The notes under the pieces were generated by a model, which did not search any database, had not been told where the DNA came from, and worked only from the letters and a program-made list of their open reading frames with translations. Shown one piece after another: positions 1 to 10,229 of a stretch of DNA of 64,000 nucleotides. Position 1 is the stretch's first letter; every line of letters starts with the position of its first letter. This DNA is from Strigops habroptila. Taxonomy: Eukaryota > Chordata > Aves > Psittaciformes > Psittacidae. The position numbers and the translations under genes are program-made. The stretch covers positions 22,601,340 through 22,665,339 of the forward strand of contig NC_044301.2 in assembly GCF_004027225.2 (NCBI RefSeq), in the 5' to 3' direction.

Positions 1-1
1 T

Positions 2-148
2 GAGGAACCTAAGGCGTGGGATCCTCTAAAGAGTTTACCCCCTCCATATGATTCCCCCCAGATAGTTTACAGCCCACCCCCTGAAAATCCTGATGAGCAG
101 GAGGTGCAGCATCTGCAGCCATGGTGGGTGCAGTGCCACTGGGCTCAG
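2..148 (+). pseudogene. gERV-1 gag fragment with PPPY late-domain motif
   Basis: A frame open from base 2 encodes a proline-rich stretch containing PPPY (codons at 38-49) followed by further Pro/Glu-rich residues. PPPY is the late-budding motif used by many retroviral Gag proteins to recruit NEDD4-type ligases. The fragment starts outside the window and loses recognisable Gag character after about 150. It lies upstream of, and on the same strand as, the protease remnant at 745, so it is read as part of the same gamma-type element. No zinc finger or capsid motif is visible. The call rests on one short motif plus context. Confidence 0.5.
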
Positions 149-744
149 AGAAGCCCACCCATGCTCAGATCACTGCTGTGTGTGTACAGTCATGAGATGG
201 TGACAAAGGCAGTTGACACAGCCTATCTGGAAAGAGGCCAGCTCTGTACCACTGCCAGCACCGTGCTGGCACAGGAGTGCCAGAGTGGGATGCATTGGGC
301 AGAGGGGATGTCCAGGGTTGACACAGGATGGGTTCATATGCCAGGTCAGATGTAAGCTGCTTTGACAGGGCTGGATGTATGAGGCTCACACGGTGCCTCC
401 CTCTGCTGCAGCCGGGCCGAGCCAGCAGTCTGATTCCTCACTTTCAGGAACAATAAATCATCTCACTAATCTTACAAAAGAGAAGGGAGGAAAAGCTATA
501 AATGACTTGCAGTATCTCAGGAAAATTGTTTGGCCCTGCAGTAGAAAAGCCTGCTCCACAACTTGCTGTTTGTATTTGTGCTGTCAAGCTGATCAGATGG
601 CTGTACCCCAGCCACAGCTCCGAAAACACTGCTCACCAGAAGCCCTGTGCAGGCACAACACACTTTGCACACATAATCACACACATGTAGAGCCATACAC
701 GTAATCGCACACATGTGCACATGTAATCACACATTTAATCAGGC
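149..744. other. Unassigned stretch inside gERV-1
   Basis: No coding signal or repeat family is recognised here. The protease active-site region (DTGA-type) expected upstream of 745 is absent, so this stretch either replaced it or is heavily decayed gag-pro. An alternating CACA-rich patch occurs at about 660-735. Confidence 0.4.
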
Positions 745-1055
745 ACACTGAAATTATTAAACCAAAGGATAACTGTTTCAGGAGTAAAAGGAGAGGGATT
801 TTCAGGGAGAGGGATTTTCAATTCTCATTTTTGAAGACACTACATTGAATTAAATAGCGAAACAATTCAAGGGCAATTGTTATACATTCCTGAAACAGGA
901 AGCAATTTGCTAGGGAGAGATTTAATTTTACAACTAGGGTTAGAAATGAAAACTTACAGGGATCAAATTTTGGTTTCAATGGCTCTATTAATGGAACAGG
1001 ATGAGGAAAAGATAGACCCAGTTGTTCAGGTAAAAGAGAGAATTCAAACCTCGCC
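745..1055 (+). pseudogene. gERV-1 retroviral protease, C-terminal part
   Basis: The reading frame around 860-1000 encodes the flap-to-C-terminal part of a retroviral aspartic protease, ending in the conserved IPETGSNLLGRDL block (about 885-930). LLGRDL-type motifs at this position are typical of gammaretroviral proteases. The catalytic DTG is not present in the window. Frameshifts occur between about 790 and 860. After the protease the sequence passes directly into integrase C-terminal sequence, so most of reverse transcriptase, RNase H and the integrase core has been deleted. Confidence 0.75.
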
Positions 1056-1348
1056 TAGAAAAGACCTAGTAATGAAATGCTGTTTGGACTACCTTACATG
1101 GGTGAGGTTGGTGAAGTTCTGCAGTTTGAAACCAAGGATATTTTTCTTAAGAACTATATAGTGGGGTTGTCATTTTCCTTGTCTTTGCCCAGAAACAAAA
1201 AACTGCTTGCCCCAAATCCACCACTGGAATTCATGATTCATACTATCCAACTGGGAGAGTGGGTCCTGATCAAGACCTGGAAGGACTCAAAAATTACAAC
1301 CAGACTGGGAAGGCCTGTTTCAAGTACTGTTGACCACTGAAACTGCTG
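1056..1348 (+). pseudogene. gERV-1 integrase C-terminal domain, first half
   Basis: Encodes a gamma-type integrase tail, including EMLFGLPYMG-like sequence (about 1070-1100) and a GEWVLIKTW segment (about 1255-1285) matching the SH3-like C-terminal domain. The frame is interrupted at 1349 by the ERVL-1 LTR. It resumes at 5314 without missing codons once the TGCTG target duplication is counted once. Several frameshifts and stops show it is dead. Confidence 0.75.
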
Positions 1349-1617
1349 TGTCCTGGATTCAGCTACAGCAGTCATTTTTCTCCTAATTAGTAGCTGGTGC
1401 AGTGCTGTATTTTTGACTTTCAGCCTGGGAACAACGCTGATAACACCGATGTTTTCACTTGTTGCTAAATAATGTTTACTCTGACCAAGGACTTTCTCAG
1501 TCTCATGTTCTGCCAGGGAAGAGGGGAAGCCAGGAGGAAGCAGAGACTGGACACCTGACCCAAACTGGCCAAAGCGGTATTCCATACCATGGCACATCAT
1601 GCCAGGTATACAAACCG
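1349..1617 (+). repeat. ERVL-1 5' LTR, truncated
   Basis: Matches the first ~270 bases of the 566-bp LTR family seen at 4748, 29,101 and elsewhere. It covers U3 up to the TATA-like TATACAAAC. It stops at AACCG, which also occurs in pol at the downstream breakpoint, and the rest of the LTR and the 5' internal region are gone. Confidence 0.85.
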
Positions 1618-2966
1618 ATGCTACATGGACTAAGTGGGCCGCGCTAATTGCACAACGAGCTTAAATAAGAAATCCCAGTCGTCCAGGAATTCTAGAAGTC
1701 ATCATGGACTGGCCAGAGGGCAAAGATTTTGGGATGTCACCAGAAGAAGAGGTGATGCGTGCTGAAGAGGCCCCACCATATAATGAACTGTCAGAGAGTG
1801 AAAAGCAATATGCCTTGTTCACTGATGGGTCCTGCCATACTGTGGGAAAGCATGGGAGATGGAAGGCAGCTGTGTGGAGTCCCCTGCAACAAGTTTCAGA
1901 AACTGCTGAAGGAGAGGATGAATCAAGTCAATTTGCAGAGGCGAAAGCCATCCAGCTGGCCTTGGACATTGCTGAACGAGAAAAGTGGCCAGTACTTTCT
2001 CTCTATACTGACTCATGGATGGTGGTGAATGCCCTGTGGGGGTGGTTGCACCAATGGAAGCAGAGCAACTGGCAACGCAGAGGTAAACCCATCTGGGCTG
2101 CTGCATTGTGGCAAGATATGGCTGCCCGGGTGCAGAACCTGGTGGTGAAGGTACACCACATAGATGCTCATGTACCCAAGAGTCGGGCCACTGAGGAACA
2201 CCAGAACAACAAAGTGGATAAAGCTGCTAAGATTGAATTCGCTCAGATGGACTTAGATTTGCAACATAAGGGTGAATTATTTTTAGCCCAGTGGGCCCAT
2301 GACACCTCAGGCCATCAAGGCAGAGATGCAACATATAGATGGGCTCGTGATCGAGGGGTGGACTTAAAAATGGACACTATTGCCCAGGTTATTCATGAAT
2401 GTGAAACGTGCTGCAATTAAGCAAGCCAAGCAGTTAAAGCCTTTCTGATATGGAGGACGATGGCTGAAGCACAAATATGGGGAGGCCTGGCAGATTGACT
2501 ATATCACACTCCCACCGACCCCCCCAAGGCAAGCGCCATGTGCTTACCATGGTGGAAGCAACCACCGGCTGGCTGGAAACATACGCTGTGCCCCACGCCA
2601 CTGCCTGGAACACTATCCTGGGCCTTGAGAAACAAGTCTTGTAGCGACACGGCACCCCAGAGAGAATTGAGTCAGACAATGGGACTCATTTCCGGAACAA
2701 CCTCATAGACACTTGGGCCAAAGAGCATGGCGTTGAGTGGGTATATCACATCCCCTACCATGCACCAGCCTCTGGGAAAATCCAATGGTACAATGGGCTG
2801 TTAAAAACTACCCTGAGAGCAATGGGTGGTGGGACTTTCAAACACTGGGATACACATTTACCAAAAAACACCTGTTTGATCAACACAGGGGGATCTGCCA
2901 ACAGGGCTGGCCCAGCTCAATCAGAACTTGTACTTACTGTAGAGGGGGATAAAGTTCCTGTGGCGC
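1618..2966 (+). pseudogene. ERVL-1 RNase H and integrase
   Basis: RNase H signatures in order: FTDGS (about 1818), AEAKA (about 1938), YTDSW (about 2004) and a HIDAH...KVDKAA tail (2157-2226), so the D-E-D-D set looks present. An integrase zinc-binding domain follows (H at about 2290-2320, CETCC near 2400), then the core with QIDY (about 2492), ESDNG (about 2670) and GKIQWYNG (about 2776). The DD35E glutamate is CAA (Gln) at 2783-2785. Inactivating changes: a 2-base deletion near 2409 in the second cysteine pair relative to ERVL-2, and a TAG at about 2641 where ERVL-2 has TGG. The 3' end is cut by the LTR at 2967 and continues at 4141. Confidence 0.9.
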
Positions 2967-4135
2967 TGTTGCGTGAAAGGGTAAAATAATTTGGCAGAAA
3001 ATAAACCCCCTTGCTTTCCAGTTGATCCTCAGATATTAGAGGGGCTGGGTGCGGCTAGGCTTAGATTCTGAGTGATGCCCAATTTGCCACTATCAGTCCG
3101 GTCGCATTCAATATATTGAATAATCATGATTCCGGATGCACTAATAGTGCACTGCACCTTCAGTCTAATCATGCTCACAAACTAGCACGGCCACACTGAG
3201 GGAGCTGGTCGCGTTCAATGAGAGATTTACGATTAGCTACTTAAACAGTGCAGTTTATTAACGCAACAGATACAGGTTCTTGTGGATTGCTGGTGATAAA
3301 TACACTGTCTGCAAAAGCACGTGCAAATAATAAGAAGGTATACAACCGCGCGACAAAGTTATGAGTAATACAGCCTGGCTTTAAAGTATAAAAGTAAAAA
3401 GTAACTCTATATAGAGATTCCTAATTTTCCCGGGGAAGCACTGGATACAGTGCAAGTCTTACCCAAAGGCATCCCTATGGGGGGGAAGAAAGGTCCAGCC
3501 CGTCGACCGGTCCCAGGAGTCGAGAGTAGTCAGCTGATGGGGTTTTCCTCGGCTCGTCCACGATGATGTCTTCCCTAAAGCCCCCCACTTTTTGGGTCAT
3601 TTTTATAGTATTTTTCGCTTTCAAGGTGGAGCTTGAGTGACTCTAGTCATACATACCTTTATTGTTATTGGTGTAAATTTTCCTCGCTTCGCTTTTAAAG
3701 GTATATGCCACAAAAAATTCAAAGAGCATGCTCAAAGAGGGGTGGTCTCACTTTGGAGGTGGGTAGCATTGAAGGTGGAGGTGTGTTTTCGTATTAAAAT
3801 GCATTATAATGAAGCAAAGTTCACACAAAGGACAGCATTTTGTCAAAAGATGACAGGCCGTTGGCTCAGGGCAGCAAGTATGCAGCTTATCAGTTTTAAG
3901 TACCACCTAGTTCCCATCTCTGCTGGTGTTGGGACAGAGTTTGGCCGCAGAATCTCCACTCTGCTCCATCCTCCGTCAAGCAATGTTGCCACGGGAACTG
4001 CTATGGAGTAAATTCCTGGCATACCACGTGCAGCTGCAGCTTACCCTGAAAGTCCGTTTTTCCTTTATGTGTGAGCAATGCTACATTTTTAAATATAAGT
4101 TTAATTTCTAAATCATATTCAGTAATTATCCCACA
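2967..4135 (-). mobile_element. Solo LTR, family B copy 1 (1.17 kb)
   Basis: On the plus strand it runs from TGTTGCGTG at 2967 to ATTATCCCACA at 4135, flanked by perfect GGCGC duplications (2962-2966 and 4136-4140). The reverse complement is nearly identical to 30350-31515. Orientation is set by TATAAAA and AATAAA signals on the minus strand. It is inserted antisense into the ERVL-1 integrase. The 5-bp duplication shows retroviral integration followed by LTR-LTR recombination. The 124-codon ORF inside it is present in both copies but reads as a by-product of low divergence. Confidence 0.85.
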
Positions 4136-4140
4136 GGCGC

Positions 4141-4747
4141 ACATAAAGAATTTGTTCGGGAAGACAGTCTAGGTTATTCCTGCTTCAGGTAAAGGCAAAC
4201 CCACTCGAAGGGTTGCTTTCGCTCAGGGGCTTGGATGTACTTGGTGGGTAATGCGGGAAGATGGGGAAGTGTACCTCAAGGGGATTTAATTTTGGGGGAA
4301 AACAGCCAATGAACTCAATTGTGCGCTGTTGCCTGCTATATAACACTTTTATAGCCCACCAGCTAGATATCTTCAGGTCACCAGCAACTGACCCTGACTT
4401 CCCTCCGATCATCACCCTAACAAAGAATGAATTTTGAGGAAACCAGACGAGTTCAGCAGTGACCAGACGAGTTCGGCAGTGTCATCAGCAGGCAACAGCC
4501 CAACACTACACACCGTCCCTCCTGCCCTGAAAGACTGTTAAAAGAGATGGAGCCTGACATCATGGACTGGATGAATTCAGCAACTTTATAGGGATTGATC
4601 CATGGACTTAGGAGTGATATCTCTCTCTTTGTGTGTGTGTGTGAGGGTATATATATATATATATGAGACAAAAGCAATGGTATATTGAAAAAAAAAAAAA
4701 GTGGGATCTGAGCATGACATGAATGGTATGGAATAAGGTGTGGATAC
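4141..4747 (+). pseudogene. ERVL-1 integrase C-terminus and 3' non-coding region
   Basis: About 4141-4290 continues the integrase tail (VIPASGKGKPTRRVAFAQG region), matching 27,650-27,800 on the minus strand in ERVL-2. It ends in frame-broken sequence. From 4290 to 4747 is 3' non-coding DNA with a GT-rich run (about 4628-4643), an AT run (about 4648-4663) and an A13 tract (about 4688-4700) before the LTR. No env gene is present. Confidence 0.8.
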
Positions 4748-5313
4748 TGTCCTGGGTTCAGCTATAGCAGTCATTTTTCTCCTAATTTGTAGCTGGTGCA
4801 GTGCTGTGTTTTTGACTTTCAGCCTGGGAACGATGCTGATAACACCGATGTTTTTAGTTGTTGCTAAGTAATGCTTATTCCGACCAAGGACTTTCTCAGT
4901 CTCATGCTTTGCCAGGGAGGAGGGGAAGCCGGGAGGAAGCAGAGACAGGACACCTGACCCAAACTAGCCAAAGGGGTATTCCATACCACAGCACATCATT
5001 CCCAGTATATAAACCGGGGGGAGTTACCTGGAAGGCCCAGATCACTGCTCGGGTCGGGCTGGGTATCGGTCGGCAGGTGGTGAGCACTTGTATTCTCTCC
5101 CCTTCTTACTTCCCTTATCATCATTATTATTAGTGGTAGTAGTAGTGGTTTTGTATTATACCTTAGTTACTGGACTGCTCTTATCTCAACCCGTGGGAGT
5201 TACATTCTTCTGATTCTCCTCCCCATCCCTCCGGGAGTAGGGGGAGGAGGAAGAGGGGGAGTGAGCAAGCGACTGCGTGGTTCCGAGTTACCAGCTGGGC
5301 TTAAATGGCAGCA
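4748..5313 (+). repeat. ERVL-1 3' LTR (566 bp)
   Basis: Starts TGTCCTGGGTTCAGC and ends GCAGCA, colinear with the family whose consensus end is ACCACGACA. It carries a TATA-like TATATAAAC near 5008-5016. Eight further full or nearly full copies or fragments lie in this window on both strands. The last eight bases are diverged from the family, but length and terminal CA are kept. Confidence 0.9.
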
Positions 5314-5448
5314 TGCTGCAAGGACTGCCAAAAAAGGTTGGACACACTACACTAGGATCAAAGGACCAGTGGAACTCCCATCTGAGGATGGGCAGTGGCA
5401 TGTACAATCACCTAAGAACCCCCTGTGTGTTAAGATAAGGAGACAGTA
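5314..5448 (+). pseudogene. gERV-1 integrase C-terminal tail, second half
   Basis: Resumes the frame broken at 1348: AARTAKKGWTHYTRIKG-like residues directly continue TTETA upstream of the insertion. This confirms that ERVL-1 entered an existing gamma-type integrase gene. The ORF stops at 5447-5449. Confidence 0.7.
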
Positions 5449-5499
5449 AGCATACACGCCTGCTTCTGAAGCTTTGTGAGAACTTTTATAAGATTATTT

Positions 5500-7420
5500 T
5501 GTATTTGCTGTATTTGCTGTGCTGAAAACATAGGTATTGGAGAAGATGTGGGAAATCATAGTGTTAATGAACTCTTATCTATTAGTAATTCAACAGAAAA
5601 ATTTGGAACAGAAAGCCCATTTTGACCAAATGAGAGGAATGCTAGGATACCTAGTTAAATTGTAGATAAAGATTACTAAGGAACAAAATCCACAAACTAT
5701 CCAATTTGACGCCTGTCAAGTACTTGAGTGTAGAGATCTAAAAGAGCAAAGAAAGTTAAGCAGTTATGATAAATACTTATGCCCAGAGTATTATCTCCAA
5801 CCATACTGGGGATCACCTTGTCCTAGGTGGAGTGATGTTTGGTTTACAACTGCCTTTAATGGGTGGATCTCATGCAGTGCTTAGGGACAATCTGTAAAAA
5901 GTAAAACTATGATGTTTAAAGGTCACGTAAAACCTGACTGTGGGGATTTAGAGAGTGATCCAGTAGCACTTGCTATTGCAAGTGCTGGTGGGGAAGTAAG
6001 CCAAGTTCATGGCCTGGGGACAGATGTGACAGGAGGGGATCTAATTGCTAGATTTAGAATGGTGGTTTGGAAGCCAAAGAGGAATGAATGTGGCCAGCCA
6101 GTGGACACTACCGTTCCTCCATCAGTGGGGGCATGGACTCCACCAAATAATCCTAAGGTAGTAAAGGTAATTGAAATTAAAGATTTGAAGTAGATGTTTG
6201 ACATAGAAACAGAATATGGAGATACAAATGCCTGGGTAGAATGGGTCAAGTATACAGTGAAAAGTTTAAATAGAAGCAATTGTTATGCATGTGCTTCAGG
6301 ACAACCTACAGCACAGGTAGTCCCTTTTCCATTAGGATGGACTTGAGACCGACAGGGAATGATGTGCATAATCTCACTATACCAGAAGCAAGCTGCCTGG
6401 GGAAACAAAACCTTTAAGTAAGTCCCTCTCACTCTTATTCCCTGCTCTGCGGGACAAAGACATCAGGGTGCCTCGTACTTTCTCCACAGCATCTGGTAAC
6501 CATACAGCTTGTCTCTCACAACAGGATGTGAATGCTACCAGGTATCTAGGAGAATTAGAGACGTGCAGATCTACTAAATGTGACTGAGGACAATGCAGGA
6601 AACTACTCGGCTATGAAAATTCCCAGAGACTTATGGTGGTACTGTGGGGGAAAAATCCTAAGGTCTACACTTCCTCCAAACTGGAAGGGATCCTGTGCAA
6701 TTGTTCAATTGGCAATTCCATTTACCTTGGCATTTGAGAGGGAAACAAACTCCTTGGGGCATAAAGAGAAATATTTTAGGAACAGCCTTTGATGAAAGAA
6801 TCTATATTGATTCAATTGGAGTCCCTTGAGGAGTTCCTGATGAACACAAAGCTAGGAACCAAGTAGCAACAGGGTTTGAATCTTTTTTTGGTGTGTGTTT
6901 TGGTAGGTTACAATCAATAAAAATGTAGATTGGATAAATGATATTTCTTATAATTAGCAGAAGTTTAGAAATCATGCCAGGGACACAATAAAAGGAATTG
7001 TGAAACAATTAGATGCTACCAGCAGGATGACATGAGAGAATAGTTTTAGTTATGATATTAGCTGAAAAAGGAGGAGTATGTGTAATGCTAGGAAATAGGT
7101 GTTGCACATTTATTCCAAATAATACAACACCAGATGGAACCATAACCAGAGCCTTACAAGGCCTCACTACCTTGGCAGAAGAACTGGCTGAAAATTCGAG
7201 AATAGATAGTTAATTAACAGGATGGTTAGAATCCCGGTTTGGAAAATGGAGAGGAATGGTGGTATCAATTTTTACTTCTCTAATTGTAGTAGCAGATGTA
7301 TTAATAGCTATAAGATGCTGCATAATTCTGTATATAGGAAGACTCGTACGTCTTACTGAAATGACTTTGTCAAAACAAATGTTCATAGGACCACCACCCT
7401 ATTCTGATAAAATGCTTTAG
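5500..7420 (+). pseudogene. gERV-1 envelope (SU and TM) remnant
   Basis: SU-like sequence includes a cysteine-rich NCYAC block followed by VPFPLGW (about 6270-6345), a recurrent feature of gamma-type envelopes. TM has the conserved CX6CC motif (Cys codons at 7079-7081, 7100-7102 and 7103-7105), a following PNNT stretch and a hydrophobic membrane segment (about 7245-7330). The cytoplasmic tail contains PPPY (about 7391-7402). Numerous stops and frameshifts (for example at 5886, 6190, 6344 and 7034) make it non-functional. CX6CC is the site that links SU and TM covalently in gamma- and alpharetroviruses. Confidence 0.8.
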
Positions 7421-7565
7421 ATTAGATAAAAAAAAAAAAAAAAGAAAAATGAAGATGATTCGAACGACTTATCTTCAGAAGAAAAAAGTGAAATTATGTT
7501 ATACAGACTGGAAGTGACATACGGGAAAATTCTTTAAAGTGCGAAAAGCAACAACAGTATAAATA

Positions 7566-7580
7566 AGAGAAAGGGGGAAT
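7566..7580 (+). promoter_or_regulatory. gERV-1 polypurine tract
   Basis: AGAGAAAGGGGGAAT lies immediately before the LTR start TGTGAG at 7581. Polypurine tracts in this position prime plus-strand DNA synthesis in retroviruses. Confidence 0.75.
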
Positions 7581-8226
7581 TGTGAGTGTTGTTTTTTCAT
7601 AATTGGGGATGGGGCTTTGTAATATTAAGGCTTTACAATATTAGAGCTTTAAGATCAATATTAAGGCTTTGCAATATTAAGATTTTTTCAATATTGGGGC
7701 TGGGGCTAAGTTACTAAGGGAACGAAACAAAGGGTTTGAGATACCATAACTTAGAAAGACATACTCCGTGGTTAAAGACAATATCTCTGGACAAAAGATA
7801 CACTCTGTGGTTAAAAAGAATACTATCTTTGTACAACCTATGAAACTAAGCAGGTGCAGGCTGGTTAAACAGTAAGTTGAGGTACCACATGTCTGCCAGA
7901 GAGTTGTGAAATCAAACCATAAAAGGAGATAAATAAATAAGAGGAAGGGGCATACAAAATTGAATAAGGGGAGATGTAACCAGAGGTGGGACAGTTGGCA
8001 TGTAGATTATATGCACCAGATAGGCTGTAAACCTTGGAGTACCCAACCAATGGGAAAACAAGGGAGGGAACTTGCGGGCGGGATAGGAAATATAAATCAT
8101 AGTTCTGCTTTCGCTGGGCGTGCCTACTTGCTAGGACACCTGTTTTTGCAAAAACATTAATAAATAGCTGCTTCACTGCTGTGTCTACCCTGAGCTTAAG
8201 TTTTTATCTAGAGACCATTTCTCACA
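7581..8226 (+). repeat. gERV-1 3' LTR (646 bp)
   Basis: Bounded by perfect inverted ends TGTGAG...CTCACA. It has a run of imperfect AATATTAAGGCTTT-type repeats in U3 (about 7612-7700), AATAAA at about 8159 and a GAGCTTAAG-rich U5. It directly follows the polypurine tract. Only one copy of this LTR family is seen in the window. Confidence 0.8.
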
Positions 8227-8527
8227 GCCAGCAGCATCCCTGAGGTGTCCATTGATTGCAAAGGCATAGGGATCAGTGGCCGGGCTGCTCCACCACAGGA
8301 CTATTGCAGCACTGTTAGCTCCAGGATGAATACTTTAGTCTTGTCATGGTAATTACTCTTTGGTTGACATTCACGATCCTTTCCTGCTCCCTCCCTGTGT
8401 AAACTCTTTCCAGCTGGGAGCCAAGAAGTGAAAACGCTGAGCCCTCAGAGCCCACTCCTGTTCAGGAAGGACAAGAGGGGTGGATGACCAAGCCGCAGGG
8501 TACCAGAGCTCCCTTTCCCTTCACTCC
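8227..8527. other. Host intergenic stretch, nothing recognised
   Basis: About 300 bases of mixed-composition DNA between the gERV-1 LTR and a solo LTR. No ORF or repeat family is recognised. Confidence 0.5.
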
Positions 8528-9093
8528 TGTTGTGGTTTAAGCCCAGCTGGCAACTCAGAACCACGCAGCCGCTTGCTCACTCCTCCCCTTCTTCCTCCCC
8601 CTGCTCCTGGAGGGATGGGGAGGAGAATCGGAAGAATGTAACACCCATAGGTTGAGATAAGAGCAGTCCAGTAACTAAGGTATAATACAACACCACTACT
8701 GCTACCACCAATAATAATAATGATAAGGGAAATAAGAAGGGGAGAAAATACAATTGCTCACCACCCGCTGACCAATACCCAGCCCGACCCAAGCAGTGAC
8801 CTGGGCCTTCTGGGTAACTCCCCCCAGTTTATATATTGGGCATGATGTGCCATGGTATGGAATACCCCTTTGGCTAGTTTGGGTCAGGTGTCCTGTCTCT
8901 GCTTCCTCCTGGCTTCCCCTCCTCCCTGGCAGAGCATGAGACTGAGAAAGTCTTTGTTTGAATAACCATTATTTAGCAACAACTAAAACCATCGGTGTTA
9001 TCAGCATCGTTCCCAGGCTGAAAGTCAAAACCACAGCACTGCACCAGCTACTAAGGAGGAGAAAAAATGACTGCTGTAGCTGAACCCAGGACA
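8528..9093 (-). mobile_element. Solo ERVL LTR (566 bp)
   Basis: Reverse-complement copy of the 566-bp family, flanked by ACTCC (8523-8527) and ACTCT (9094-9098), a 5-bp duplication with one mismatch. No internal sequence adjoins it. Confidence 0.9.
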
Positions 9094-9555
9094 ACTCTGT
9101 GGACAGTGGGCACAAGGAAAATGCCTGAAGGGGTCCTTAGCACAGGGTGGAGGAGCACAGAGCCCCAACACGCAGACAGATCAGGAGCTGGTTATTTAGT
9201 TATTAGTTCGAATAACTTTGGGTTTGATCAGTTGCTGTTTGCTTCCTTCACCCAGACTGCCTGATCGCCCCTCCAGAGTAGAAGCAGGTACCCTGCTGCA
9301 GCAGAGTCTCTGCCTTCCCCAAGTTGGACATATCACTGTTGCCGCAGGCATGCATGTCAGCTCACACCTACCATATTGGCTTCCTGTCCCCAGAACATCA
9401 GGGTTTTGCAGCTAATGTGTGCGAGGGGTGTCTCCTCCCGACAATCCCCACCCCCAGCAGCATCAGGCCTGTGCTGTTCGGGGGTTTGTTAAGCCGTTTA
9501 GTATTAATCGATTTTTTTCTCCATTTTTTCTTTCTTTCCCTGGGCGGGTCAATAG

Positions 9556-9701
9556 CTGGATGCTCAAGAGCAGAGGATCTATCAATTGCAGACCGAGCAG
9601 AGGGAGAGGCAGGCAGAACTGGAACAGAAATGCAGCCAGATCCAGCAGCTCAACCAGGACCTGAGGCCAGCCACCAGCTGCAGGAGAAAGCTCAGAAGCA
9701 G
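9556..9701 (+). pseudogene. Orphan coiled-coil exon with a 1-base deletion
   Basis: Preceded by a long pyrimidine tract (about 9500-9540) and AATAG, and followed by a GTAGGAG donor. It encodes a Gln/Glu-rich heptad-like segment (LDAQEQRIYQLQ, ERQAELEQK, IQQLNQDL). The frame then shifts at about 9660-9668; reading resumes in the next frame as ASHQLQEKAQKQ up to the donor. At 146 nt it is one base short of 49 codons, consistent with a single lost base. The parent gene is not recognised. It looks like a remnant exon of a long coiled-coil protein, or a functional exon with a sequencing error. Confidence 0.5.
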
Positions 9702-10229
9702 GTAGGAGAAGATGCCAGTCCACTCTAGCTTGGCAGACCAGGCTGGGAAGGAAACTTCATTTAATGCATTCACAGCAACGGTGATAATCTACTGTTCTCA
9801 TTTACATGGCAGCATAAGGAAAGGCTAGATGTGAAAGTAGAGTCTGTCAACTCCCAGTGAGGAGGGGAAAGCCCAGAGAACGGGGAGACACCTACAGCTC
9901 TGCTGACTGTAAATAGGTACTGGAATTGCACTTGATTTGAGGGTGTGACTGCTGTAATGCACAGATGTCCTGGGTGTTGCTCCCACTGCTGAACACCTCA
10001 GAGAAAAGGGAACAGGGTGGCCGTCAGAGACAGTGCCTCCCAGGACAGTGCTGTCCTAGCTGGTGGTAACAGTGACGTGTAGTGAGCCAGGAGACGAGGC
10101 TTGTTCAGATCTGTTCAGCTATGCTGCTGTGGATGAACTCCTCAGTTTGCTCCAGGTATAATGGATGGGAACCTAGCTAAGAGTTGATTCCCTCTCATGA
10201 CTGAGAGACATAACAAAGGATGTTGTTTG
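9702..10229. other. Host sequence, no gene seen
   Basis: Follows the putative exon donor and could be intron. Nothing else is recognised. Confidence 0.4.

Larger units (their letters stand above)
1349..5313 (+). mobile_element. ERVL-1: internally deleted ERVL-type provirus
   Basis: Both ends are defined. It starts TGTCCTGG at 1349 and ends ...GCAGCA at 5313, with perfect 5-bp target duplications TGCTG at 1344-1348 and 5314-5318. It contains a truncated 5' LTR, RNase H, integrase, a 3' non-coding region and a full 566-bp 3' LTR. There is no env. Gag, protease and reverse transcriptase are missing through a deletion joining the 5' LTR to pol at AACCG (1613-1617). A solo LTR of another family interrupts it at 2967-4135. 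The 5-bp duplication and env-less pol fit class III (ERVL) elements. Confidence 0.85.
2..8226 (+). mobile_element. gERV-1: decayed gammaretrovirus-like ERV, interrupted by ERVL-1
   Basis: Composite element in the order gag scrap (2-148), protease end (745-1055), integrase end (1056-1348 and 5314-5448), env (about 5500-7420), polypurine tract (about 7566-7580) and 3' LTR (7581-8226). The 5' LTR lies outside the window or is lost. ERVL-1 (1349-5313) is a later insertion in its integrase gene. The CX6CC env and the IPETGSNLLGRDL protease end place it among class I (gamma-like) ERVs. Its LTR is unrelated by eye to the LTR of gERV-2 at 59,338, so they are different families. Confidence 0.75.

Noticed and set aside
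3637..4011. 124-codon ORF conserved at 30474-30848
   Set aside because: Both lie in the same young solo LTR on the antisense strand; similarity reflects low divergence, not selection.
4858..5133. Repeated ~90-codon ORFs (LPGRRGSREEAETGHLTQT) at 1459, 4858, 12537, 29212 and 39700
   Set aside because: They recur because they lie in copies of the same LTR; that region is the promoter/R part, not a coding sequence.
5261..5449. 62-codon ORF at the ERVL-1/gERV-1 border
   Set aside because: Chimeric frame crossing the 3' LTR end into gamma integrase; only the second half is meaningful.
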